Positions 1 through 5,588 of a DNA stretch of 5,588 bases are shown here, piece by piece. The notes under the pieces were generated by a model. That model saw nothing but the letters and a program-made list of their open reading frames with translations. It did no database searches and was not told the origin of the DNA. Within the stretch, counting starts at the first letter, position 1. Every line of letters begins with the position of its first letter. The translations under genes were made by a program, and so were the position numbers. The stretch comes from Thiotrichaceae bacterium (GTDB lineage: Bacteria; Pseudomonadota; Gammaproteobacteria; Thiotrichales; Thiotrichaceae), in contig JANTHA010000148.1 in NCBI GenBank assembly GCA_024762625.1, forward strand, positions 1-5,588, read 5' to 3'.

Positions 1-1425
1 GCGGAAGATGCTCTGGATGCGCGCATAAGCGTATTGCAGATAGGGCGCAGTATTGCCTTCGAAGCTGAGCATGCTGTCCCAGTCGAAAATGTAGTCTGAT
101 GTGCGGTTTTTGCTGAGGTCGGCGTATTTAACCGCGCCGATGCCCACGGTTCTGGCGATTTGTCGGCGGCTGGCTTCATCCAGATCGGGGTTTTTCCGGG
201 TGACCAGTTGGAAAGCGCGATCCTGAGCCTCATTGAGCAGGTCGATCAATTTGATTGTTCCGCCTTCGCGGGTTTTAAACGGCGTCCCGCCCTTGCCCAT
301 CATGGTGCCGAAGGCCATGTGCTCCAGCGAGGTTTGTTCGGGAACGAAACCGGCTTTTTTGGCTGCGATAAAGACCTGTTTAAGATGAAGACTCTGGCGC
401 GCATCAATGAAATAGAGTCCGCGTTGCATGCCGAGTTTGCCGGCTCGATAACGTAGGGCAGCCAGATCGGTGGTGGCGTACAGATAGCCGCCGTCCGATT
501 TTTGCACGATCATGGGCGTTATCTTATCGTCTTTGGTTTTTAACTCCTCAAGGAATACGCATTGCGCGCCCTGATCTTTGGTGAGCAGTCCTGCCTTGTC
601 AAGGTCGGCGACGACTCTGGGCAGGTCGTCATTATAGGCGCTTTCGGGCATCACATCGTCCGGCGTGAGCAGCACATTGAGCGCTTGATAGACCTCGTCG
701 CAGTGTTGCAACGAGACGTCAATAAATTGCCGCCATAATTGTAAAAACTGCGGGTCGCCGGATTGCAGTTTGACGACATTTTCACGCGCAGTTTTGGCGA
801 AAGCTTCATCTTCGTCAAAACGGATCTTGGCGGCCTGGTAGAATTTTTCCAGGTCGGATAACTGCATCGACAGGTCGCCCTCGCCGGATGACTGTAATTC
901 GCCCAGATAGGTGAGCAGCATGCCGAATTGCGTGCCCCAGTCGCCCACATGGTTTTGGCGGATCACCTTGTGGCCGATAAAATCAAGCACGCGCACCACG
1001 GCGTCGCCGATAATGGTGGAGCGCAGATGGCCCACATGCATTTCCTTGGCGAGGTTGGGGCCGGAATAGTCCACTACTATGGTTTGCGGCTCGCTGGTTT
1101 TTTCGATGCCAAGCTGTGCGGAATCCAGCGCATTCTGCAGTTGTGCGCCGAGCCAGTCGTTATTCAGATGAATATTCAAAAAACCCGGACCGGCGATTTC
1201 CACTTTGGCGGCGATGCCGGATAAATCCATTTTTTCCAGCACCTTGCTGGCAAGTTCGCGCGGATTCATTCCCAGCTTTTTGGCGGCGCCCATCACGCCA
1301 TTGGCCTGGTAATCGCCAAATTCAGGGCGGGCGGAAGGCTTGATGACAGCGGGCGATGCGGCGTCGGCGCCTGCGTCAATCATGGCCTGGTGAATTTTTT
1401 TATCAAGCAGTGTGGAAATATTCAT
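1..1425 (-). CDS. argS: Arginyl-tRNA synthetase, 3' end cut off by the window
   Basis: This cytoplasmic class I synthetase charges tRNA(Arg) with arginine using ATP. The minus-strand frame is open without a stop from the ATG at 1425-1423 to the window edge, giving 475 codons. It begins [15 protein letters not shown], as in the family. The N-terminal tRNA-binding domain spans roughly residues 1-115 and includes [11 protein letters not shown]. The class I HIGH motif is HVGH at residues 130-133, preceded by [19 protein letters not shown] starts at 159. The loop in the place of KMSKS is the degenerate form [14 protein letters not shown] (377-390), as in E. coli ArgRS, which lacks a canonical [23 protein letters not shown] and [13 protein letters not shown] follow. 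E. coli ArgRS has 577 residues (from memory), so about 100 residues, most of the DALR anticodon-binding domain, lie beyond position 1. No clear Shine-Dalgarno precedes the ATG. The gene is transcribed divergently from the phosphatase gene. Identification is near certain. Confidence 0.97.
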   Translation of the reverse strand, partial: MNISTLLDKKIHQAMIDAGADAASPAVIKPSARPEFGDYQANGVMGAAKKLGMNPRELASKVLEKMDLSGIAAKVEIAGPGFLNIHLNNDWLGAQLQNALDSAQLGIEKTSEPQTIVVDYSGPNLAKEMHVGHLRSTIIGDAVVRVLDFIGHKVIRQNHVGDWGTQFGMLLTYLGELQSSGEGDLSMQLSDLEKFYQAAKIRFDEDEAFAKTARENVVKLQSGDPQFLQLWRQFIDVSLQHCDEVYQALNVLLTPDDVMPESAYNDDLPRVVADLDKAGLLTKDQGAQCVFLEELKTKDDKITPMIVQKSDGGYLYATTDLAALRYRAGKLGMQRGLYFIDARQSLHLKQVFIAAKKAGFVPEQTSLEHMAFGTMMGKGGTPFKTREGGTIKLIDLLNEAQDRAFQLVTRKNPDLDEASRRQIARTVGIGAVKYADLSKNRTSDYIFDWDSMLSFEGNTAPYLQYAYARIQSIFR

Positions 1426-1457
1426 CCCGCGGATTCTACCGTAAAGGCGCATGACTT

Positions 1458-1486
1458 AGTATACTGTTTGGCATGACTGCGACCAA
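1458..1486 (-). promoter_or_regulatory. Candidate argS promoter
   Basis: On the minus strand, TATACT (1463-1458) fits a -10 box. TTGGTC (1486-1481) lies 17 bp upstream and matches three of six positions of the -35 consensus. Transcription would begin near 1451, giving a leader of about 25 nt. The -35 would lie inside the first codons of the divergent phosphatase gene. The -10 sits in the 8-bp palindrome AGTATACT (1458-1465), so the same bases read TATACT on the plus strand too. This is a consensus match by eye only. A second weak -10-like hexamer, TAGAAT, lies nearer the argS start. Confidence 0.35.
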
Positions 1487-2009
1487 AAAAACCATCTATC
1501 TCGCCCGCCACGCCAAATCCTCCTGGGATAGCGATGCGCCAAGCGATTTTGAACGTCCCCTGAGCGCACGCGGCGAGCGGGATGCAAAACGCATGGGAGA
1601 GGCATTGAACCGGCTTGGCTGGCGTCCCCGGAAAATCATCGCTTCGCCTGCGCTACGCGCAAAACAGACTTGCCTGATCTATTGTGACGCCCTGGACATT
1701 CCGCCACAAACTGTTGTCTGGAACCGTGATATTTACGCCGCCTATATGGTCACGCTGTTGCATAGCCTGAATCAGCAGCCGGAGACGCTGGAGAGCGTCA
1801 TGCTGGTCGGACATAACCCATCGATGGAGAATTTACTCACGCATCTTTGCGGAGAAGCCGCGGTACAGGCGCATCGCCAGGCCAATGGCAAATTAATGAC
1901 CACGGCGAATGTGGCGAAAATCGAAGTAGCAACGCGCTGGAAAGAGCTGGTGATGTGCGAAGCCGGGCGGTTTCAGCTGTTACGCCCGAAAGAATTAAAC
2001 GCAAAATAA
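1473..2009 (+). CDS. sixA: SixA-type phosphohistidine phosphatase (histidine phosphatase family)
   Basis: The 178-residue product belongs to the histidine phosphatase (phosphoglycerate-mutase-like) superfamily, SixA branch. These cytosolic enzymes remove phosphate through a phosphohistidine intermediate. E. coli SixA acts on phosphohistidine in signalling proteins such as ArcB and NPr; the substrate here is unknown. The catalytic RH motif is R12-H13 in LARHAKSSWDSD, followed by FERPLSARGERDAKRMG, typical of the family. The second arginine is R62 in ASPALRAKQT, and the second histidine is H114 in VGHNPSMENL. D86, in RDIYAAY, may serve as the acid. The C-terminal segment MTTANVAKIE...W is also family-like. 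There is no signal peptide or membrane segment. The ATG has no recognisable Shine-Dalgarno, and a TATACT hexamer lies only 7 bp upstream, so the message may be nearly leaderless. The gene lies 79 bp upstream of gatC on the same strand and may be cotranscribed with it. Family is certain; SixA orthology is less so. Confidence 0.85.
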   Translation: MTATKKTIYLARHAKSSWDSDAPSDFERPLSARGERDAKRMGEALNRLGWRPRKIIASPALRAKQTCLIYCDALDIPPQTVVWNRDIYAAYMVTLLHSLNQQPETLESVMLVGHNPSMENLLTHLCGEAAVQAHRQANGKLMTTANVAKIEVATRWKELVMCEAGRFQLLRPKELNAK

Positions 2010-2024
2010 GGCGTCTTATATATT
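1995..2024 (+). promoter_or_regulatory. Weak candidate promoter for gatCAB
   Basis: TATATT (2019-2024) is a good -10 match in the gap after the phosphatase gene. TTAAAC (1995-2000) lies 18 bp upstream as a poor -35 that matches three of six consensus positions. It overlaps the last codons of the phosphatase gene. The leader to the gatC ATG would be about 58 nt. The 79-bp gap contains no obvious terminator, so read-through from the upstream gene is equally possible. Confidence 0.25.
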
Positions 2025-2067
2025 TCCTGTCAGACGGCTATGTGTTAAATTTCCCGCCCTGATCAAA

Positions 2068-2079
2068 TGTGATTTCACA
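2068..2079. repeat. Short palindrome overlapping the gatC ribosome binding site
   Basis: TGTGA (2068-2072) and TCACA (2075-2079) form a perfect inverted repeat around two bases. Its right arm touches the gatC Shine-Dalgarno AGGA (2079-2082), which lies 6 nt before the ATG. The half sites resemble those of CRP, but CRP needs a 6-bp spacer, so this is not a CRP site. A 4-bp RNA hairpin with a 4-nt loop is possible but weak. The match may be chance. Confidence 0.3.
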
Positions 2080-2088
2080 GGAAAAACC

Positions 2089-2385
2089 ATGTCTCTGACA
2101 GCCGATGAAGTAAAAAAAATCGCCTACCTTGCGCGTATTTCGATACAGGAAGAAAATATTGAACAGTACTCGCAGGATTTATCCAGCATATTCGGGCTGG
2201 TTGAGCAGATGAACGCCGCCGCAACCGATGATATTGAGCCGATGGCGCACCCGCAACATGCGATGCAGCGACTGCGCGATGATGTGGTGACTGAAACGAC
2301 CGACATTGAACATCGTGAAAAGCTGATGAGCAATGCGCCCGCCAGACAGGATGGCCTGTTCCTGGTGCCCAAGGTTCTGGATTAA
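2089..2385 (+). CDS. gatC: Asp/Glu-tRNA amidotransferase subunit C
   Basis: GatC is the small non-catalytic subunit of the GatCAB amidotransferase. In known structures it wraps around GatA and contacts GatB, stabilising the complex. The 98-residue length is normal for the family (about 95). The N-terminal helical part starts [17 protein letters not shown], then comes a helix through [14 protein letters not shown] (29-42). The conserved linker DIEPMAHP is at 48-55. The C-terminal motif [14 protein letters not shown] (85-98) is the family's usual R-DG-F-VPKV ending. The ATG is chosen because it gives the family N-terminus and has AGGA 6 nt upstream. It is the first gene of the gatCAB cluster, and its stop codon overlaps the ribosome binding site of gatA. 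Identification is very secure. Confidence 0.97.
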   Translation: MSLTADEVKKIAYLARISIQEENIEQYSQDLSSIFGLVEQMNAAATDDIEPMAHPQHAMQRLRDDVVTETTDIEHREKLMSNAPARQDGLFLVPKVLD

Positions 2386-2396
2386 GGGCTGATCTG

Positions 2397-3860
2397 ATGA
2401 TTAATAAAAGTCTCAAGGAATTGAAGGAAGGTTTGGCGTCGGGTGAATTTTCCAGTGTTGAATTAACCCGGTTTTTTCTGGAACGCATCAAGCAATTCAA
2501 CGACGACCTGAACGCCTTTATCAGCGTTACCGAAGAACAGGCGTTGGCAATGGCAAAAGCGGCCGACCAACAGATTGCCGCCGGCAATGCAGGCAAACTA
2601 ACCGGCATTCCGATGGCGCATAAAGATCTGTTTTGCACCGATGGCGTGCTCACCACCTGTGGCTCCAGAATGCTGGAAAACTTCATTGCGCCCTATGACG
2701 CTACCGTGGTGGAAAAACTCAACGCTGCGGGTATGCCAATGTTGGGCAAGACCAATATGGATGAGTTTGCGATGGGCTCATCCAATGAGAACTCCTATTT
2801 TGGCGCAGTCAAAAATCCCTGGGATCTGGAGCGCGTACCGGGCGGTTCCTCGGGCGGCAGCGCCGCTGCGGTGGCGGCGCGCCTGACGCCGGTCGCCACG
2901 GGTACGGATACCGGCGGCTCGATTCGCCAGCCAGCTTCATTTAGCGGCGTTACCGGCATCAAACCGACCTATGGACGCGTATCGCGTTATGGCATGGTCG
3001 CCTATGCATCCAGTCTCGATCAGGGCGGCGCGTTTGGCGCAAGCGCAGAGGATTGCGCCTTGCTGCTTGAAGCGATGTCCGGTTTTGATGAGCGCGATTC
3101 AACCAGCGTCGATGTTGCCGTGCCGGATTTTTCCGCCCATTTGAATGAACCGTTACAGGGCCTCAGAATCGGCTTGCCAAAAGAATACTTTGAAGAAGGT
3201 CTGGACAGCGGCGTTGCCGCCGTGATCGAAACTGCGTTGCAGCAATACAAAAAACTGGGCGCCGAGATAATAGACATCAGTTTGCCCAATACCCATCTGG
3301 CGATACCGGCTTATTATGTGGTTGCGCCCGCCGAGGCGTCTTCGAATCTATCGCGTTTTGACGGGGTGCGTTACGGTTATCGTTGTGAAGACCCGAAAGA
3401 CCTGACCGATATGTACATGCGCTCGCGTGGCGAAGGTTTTGGGGCGGAAGTAAAGCGCCGCATCATGACGGGTACTTACGCGCTGTCTGCCGGTTATTAT
3501 GACGCTTATTATCTGAAAGCGCAGAAAATACGCCGTTTGATCAGCGATGATTTCAAGCAGGCGTTTAAACAGGTGGATGTTATTATGGGGCCAGTCGCGC
3601 CCGAAACCGCCTTTAAAATTGGTGAAAAATCGGATGATCCAATCAGCATGTATTTGTCTGATATTTACACTATCGCGCTGAATCTGGCGGGTTTGCCGGG
3701 CATGTCGGTTCCGGCCGGAACCAGCAATAACATGCCGGTTGGGCTGCAGATTATCGGCAATTATTTTGAAGAAGCCAAAATGCTGAATCTGGCGCACCAG
3801 TATCAGCAGGCAACCGATTGGCATAGGCAAACGCCCGCGTCATTTTCAGGGGAGCAATAA
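2397..3860 (+). CDS. gatA: Asp/Glu-tRNA amidotransferase subunit A (glutaminase)
   Basis: GatA is an amidase-signature enzyme that hydrolyses glutamine (or asparagine) and passes ammonia to GatB. The product has 487 residues, a normal length. The Ser-cisSer-Lys triad is complete: K76 in AHKD, S151 in the glycine/serine-rich loop [10 protein letters not shown], and nucleophile S175 in [12 protein letters not shown]355 ([22 protein letters not shown]) and D422 ([18 protein letters not shown]) fall where the glutamine-binding Arg358 and Asp425 lie in the Staphylococcus aureus enzyme, with the same 3-residue offset as the triad. The glutaminase should therefore be active. An AAGGG ribosome binding site overlaps the gatC stop, 8 nt before the ATG, and only 11 bp separate the genes, which implies cotranscription. 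One odd point: after SSLDQGG the usual proline is missing and the loop reads AFGAS (212-216). Identification is very secure. Confidence 0.98.
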   Translation: MINKSLKELKEGLASGEFSSVELTRFFLERIKQFNDDLNAFISVTEEQALAMAKAADQQIAAGNAGKLTGIPMAHKDLFCTDGVLTTCGSRMLENFIAPYDATVVEKLNAAGMPMLGKTNMDEFAMGSSNENSYFGAVKNPWDLERVPGGSSGGSAAAVAARLTPVATGTDTGGSIRQPASFSGVTGIKPTYGRVSRYGMVAYASSLDQGGAFGASAEDCALLLEAMSGFDERDSTSVDVAVPDFSAHLNEPLQGLRIGLPKEYFEEGLDSGVAAVIETALQQYKKLGAEIIDISLPNTHLAIPAYYVVAPAEASSNLSRFDGVRYGYRCEDPKDLTDMYMRSRGEGFGAEVKRRIMTGTYALSAGYYDAYYLKAQKIRRLISDDFKQAFKQVDVIMGPVAPETAFKIGEKSDDPISMYLSDIYTIALNLAGLPGMSVPAGTSNNMPVGLQIIGNYFEEAKMLNLAHQYQQATDWHRQTPASFSGEQ

Positions 3861-3861
3861 A

Positions 3862-5298
3862 ATGGAATGGGAAACCGTTATCGGGCTGGAAATACACGCT
3901 CAGCTTTCAACCAGATCCAAACTGTTCTCAGGTTCTTCAACCGAATATGGTCAGGAGCCGAATACCCAGGCAAATGTGGTTGATCTGGCGATGCCGGGCG
4001 TATTGCCGGTGCTGAATCGCGAAGCGGTGCGCATGGCGACCATGTTTGGCCTCGCGATAGATGCGCCGATCGGCCGCGGCAATGTGTTTGCGCGTAAAAA
4101 CTATTTCTACCCAGATTTGCCGCAGGGCTACCAGATCAGCCAGTTCGACAAGCCGATCGTGGAGCTGGGCCATATAGACATCACGCTGGAAAGCGGCGAG
4201 ACCAAACGCATCGGCGTAACCCGCGCCCATCTGGAGCAAGATGCCGGGAAATCCTTACACAAGGATTATGCGGGCATGACGGGCATCGACCTGAACCGCT
4301 CGGGTACGCCATTGCTGGAAATCGTTTCCGAGCCGGACATGCGATCGGCGAAAGAAGCGGTCGCCTATATGAAAAAAATTCACGAACTGGTGCAATACCT
4401 TGGCATTAATGATGGCAACTTGCAGGAAGGTTCGTTTCGCTGCGACGCCAATGTGTCGGTGCGTCCAAAAGGACAAAAAGAATTCGGCACGCGCGCCGAG
4501 CTTAAAAACATCAACTCCTTTCGCTTTGTGGAGCGCGCCATCAATTACGAGGTGGAGCGCCAGATTGATCTACTCGAAGAGGGCGGCGAAGTGGTGCAGG
4601 AAACCCGGCTTTACGACCCGGATAAAAACGAAACACGTTCAATGCGCTCCAAGGAAGAGGCCAACGATTACCGCTATTTCCCCGACCCGGATTTATTGCC
4701 GGTTGAGATCACGGATGAATTCATCGAAGAAGTGCGCGCCGCTCTGCCGGAATTACCCGCGGCAAAATATCAGCGCTTTATCGAGAAATACGAACTCAGC
4801 GACTATGACGCCGGGGTTTTGACAGCAAGTCGCGCTGTGGCGGATTATTTTGAAAGCGTCGCTACAGGCAGCGGCGAGTACAAGCTGTCGGCCAACTGGG
4901 TGATTGGAGAGTTATCCAGCCACCTCAATAATGATGATCTTGATATCAGCCAGTCGCCATTGAACGCTGATATGCTGACAGGACTGATTCAGCGCATCGC
5001 CGACAAGACTATCTCGGGTAAAATAGCCAAGGAAGTATTCCAGGCGCTATGGGACGGCGAAGGAAAAACCGCTGATGAGATCATTGAAAACAAAGGACTG
5101 AAACAGATTACCGACAGCGGCGCAATCGAAGCGATGATCGACGAGATTATCGCCAATAATGCGGCTCAGGTAGAGCAATACCGCTCCGGCAAGGAAAAGG
5201 TATTCGGATTCTTCGTCGGCCAGGTGATGAAAGCCTCGAAAGGCAAGGCCAATCCGGCGCAGGTCAATGAGATACTCAAACAAAAACTGAGCGCTTAG
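3862..5298 (+). CDS. gatB: Asp/Glu-tRNA amidotransferase subunit B
   Basis: GatB binds the mischarged tRNA, phosphorylates the Asp or Glu side chain with ATP, and amidates it with ammonia from GatA. The product has 478 residues, close to the usual length. The cradle (kinase) domain holds GLEIHAQL (8-15), [16 protein letters not shown] (79-94), HLEQDAGK (123-130), [17 protein letters not shown] (143-159), [19 protein letters not shown] (184-202) and ELKNINSF (213-220). [13 protein letters not shown] starts at 268. The C-terminal helical and YqeY-like tail, roughly from 300, ends in the typical [24 protein letters not shown]. In place of the CxxC zinc-type cysteines of many GatB proteins it has [11 protein letters not shown] (40-50), a common proteobacterial variant. 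The ribosome binding site AGGGGAG lies inside the end of gatA, 7 nt before the ATG, with 1 bp between the genes, suggesting coupled translation. Identification is very secure. Confidence 0.98.
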   Translation: MEWETVIGLEIHAQLSTRSKLFSGSSTEYGQEPNTQANVVDLAMPGVLPVLNREAVRMATMFGLAIDAPIGRGNVFARKNYFYPDLPQGYQISQFDKPIVELGHIDITLESGETKRIGVTRAHLEQDAGKSLHKDYAGMTGIDLNRSGTPLLEIVSEPDMRSAKEAVAYMKKIHELVQYLGINDGNLQEGSFRCDANVSVRPKGQKEFGTRAELKNINSFRFVERAINYEVERQIDLLEEGGEVVQETRLYDPDKNETRSMRSKEEANDYRYFPDPDLLPVEITDEFIEEVRAALPELPAAKYQRFIEKYELSDYDAGVLTASRAVADYFESVATGSGEYKLSANWVIGELSSHLNNDDLDISQSPLNADMLTGLIQRIADKTISGKIAKEVFQALWDGEGKTADEIIENKGLKQITDSGAIEAMIDEIIANNAAQVEQYRSGKEKVFGFFVGQVMKASKGKANPAQVNEILKQKLSA

Positions 5299-5396
5299 TG
5301 AAAAAATCAGAAGAGAACGTTAAGCCCGAATAGTTTTTTACAGCTTAGACGCGTTAAGCAGTAAATATTTTTTGCGCATTCTTCTGGCGTTTTTTT
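5293..5396 (+). terminator. Probable termination region after gatB, non-classical
   Basis: Three T-runs follow gatB: 5334-5339 (6 T), 5368-5373 (6 T) and 5390-5396 (7 T). GCTTAGTG (5293-5300, including the gatB stop) can pair with CGTTAAGC (5318-5325) in an 8-bp stem with two G-U pairs and a 17-nt loop. GCTTAG (5343-5348) can pair with TTAAGC (5354-5359) in a 6-bp stem with one G-U pair and loop ACGCG. In both cases about 8 nt lie between stem and T-run, which is too far for a textbook intrinsic terminator. A weak CGC/GCG stem (5375-5377 with 5387-5389) abuts the last run. Termination somewhere here is likely; the exact site is not. Confidence 0.4.
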
Positions 5397-5450
5397 GAAT
5401 TTTGATCCTTGATGGAATGAATCGGTTTCTGGATTGCCGACCCCTATACC

Positions 5451-5470
5451 ATTGAAAATTATTGAAAATA
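5451..5470. repeat. 10-bp tandem direct repeat
   Basis: ATTGAAAATT (5451-5460) is followed directly by ATTGAAAATA (5461-5470); nine of ten bases are identical. The period equals about one helical turn, so a protein binding both would sit on one face of the DNA. In AT-rich DNA it may also be chance or slippage. Confidence 0.55.
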
Positions 5471-5477
5471 AATTTTC
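5464..5477. repeat. Inverted repeat overlapping the tandem repeat
   Basis: GAAAAT (5464-5469) and ATTTTC (5472-5477) are perfect inverted arms separated by AA. The left arm lies in the second tandem repeat unit. It is a possible operator-like site, with no known regulator assigned. Confidence 0.45.
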
Positions 5478-5500
5478 CCTGCGAGACCTCTCTGATTAAT

Positions 5501-5514
5501 TTGAGAATTCTCAA
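5501..5514. repeat. 14-bp perfect palindrome
   Basis: TTGAGAATTCTCAA is its own reverse complement over all 14 bases with no spacer. The symmetry does not extend further outward. It lies in the most AT-rich part of the window, about 55 bp upstream of the TATAAA at 5568. Without a spacer it cannot form a stable full-length RNA hairpin, so a dimeric DNA-binding protein is the likelier use. No regulator is recognised. Confidence 0.55.
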
Positions 5515-5588
5515 TAATTTAAATCTACTTAATAAAAATAATTAGGTTTATCGGCTTTGATTTTTCGTATAAATTTGAGTTAAATACC

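Larger units (their letters stand above)
5299..5588. other. Non-coding, AT-rich downstream region with no gene seen
   Basis: No open frame of useful length, and no tRNA or other recognisable RNA, is visible on either strand. Composition drops sharply towards the right edge: 17 of the 80 bases at 5501-5580 are G or C, far lower than in the flanking genes. It is probably the end of the gat transcript followed by the upstream region of a gene beyond the window. TATAAA (5568-5573) could be a -10 box for such a gene, but I find no convincing -35 at the right distance. Confidence 0.6.

Noticed and set aside
377..392. Missing KMSKS motif in ArgRS as a sign of inactivation
   Set aside because: ArgRS proteins, including that of E. 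coli, normally lack a canonical KMSKS. The GK-G-PFKTR-GGT loop seen here is the usual form.
160..456. Plus-strand reading frame opposite argS
   Set aside because: It is antisense to the conserved catalytic region of argS, and its product resembles no family I know.
651..950. Minus-strand reading frame of 99 codons inside argS
   Set aside because: It lies on the same strand as argS but in another frame. The argS frame is uninterrupted and carries all family motifs, whereas this frame gives a cysteine- and arginine-rich product with no recognisable domain.
2068..2079. CRP/FNR-like operator
   Set aside because: The half sites TGTGA and TCACA match CRP, but the spacer is 2 bp instead of 6, so CRP could not bind it in the known way.
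2075..2686. Minus-strand reading frame of 203 codons across gatC and the start of gatA
   Set aside because: It is fully antisense to two strongly conserved genes, and its product has no recognisable motif. It is a by-product of coding-strand composition.
3348..3830. Minus-strand reading frame of 160 codons antisense to gatA
   Set aside because: It is antisense to a conserved gene with no recognisable domain or convincing ribosome binding site.
3979..4011. Loss of zinc-type cysteines in GatB as an anomaly
   Set aside because: Many proteobacterial GatB proteins have the same cysteine-free VDLA-PGVLPV segment, so this is a normal subtype.
5299..5588. Mobile element end or attachment site in the AT-rich tail
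   Set aside because: There is no integrase, transposase, tRNA gene or matching terminal inverted repeat in the window. Low GC alone does not support it.

Overview
The window is a compact piece of bacterial chromosome carrying housekeeping genes of translation. Protein sequences and gene content point to a proteobacterium, probably beta- or gammaproteobacterial. The ArgRS resembles the enterobacterial enzyme throughout. GatB has the cysteine-poor N-terminal segment common in proteobacteria. The SixA-like phosphatase starts with the RHAKSSW motif. No ribosomal RNA or other marker is present, so a closer placement is not possible.

Layout: positions 1-1425 on the minus strand hold the N-terminal 475 codons of argS (arginyl-tRNA synthetase); its C-terminal end lies outside the window. 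A 47-bp divergent spacer (1426-1472) separates it from a plus-strand SixA-type histidine phosphatase (1473-2009). After a 79-bp gap comes a tight gatC-gatA-gatB cluster (2089-5298), with 11 bp between gatC and gatA and 1 bp between gatA and gatB. The last 290 bp (5299-5588) hold no recognisable gene. They contain T-runs with short hairpin arms just after gatB (a likely but non-classical termination region), then a very AT-rich stretch with a 10-bp tandem repeat, an inverted repeat and a 14-bp perfect palindrome.

GatCAB is the tRNA-dependent amidotransferase. It converts mischarged Asp-tRNA(Asn) and/or Glu-tRNA(Gln) to Asn-tRNA(Asn) and Gln-tRNA(Gln). GatA supplies ammonia by hydrolysing glutamine, GatB binds and activates the aminoacyl-tRNA, and GatC holds the two together. 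All catalytic residues I could place are intact, so the complex should be functional. ArgS makes Arg-tRNA(Arg), so the region is themed on aminoacyl-tRNA supply, with the phosphatase as the functional outlier.

I see no mobile element, CRISPR array, RNA gene, toxin-antitoxin pair or defence system. The genes look ordinary. The points worth a second look are small: repeated complementary arms after gatB, the AT-rich palindrome/repeat region, the tiny divergent promoter region with an apparently leaderless phosphatase gene, and one unusual loop in GatA.
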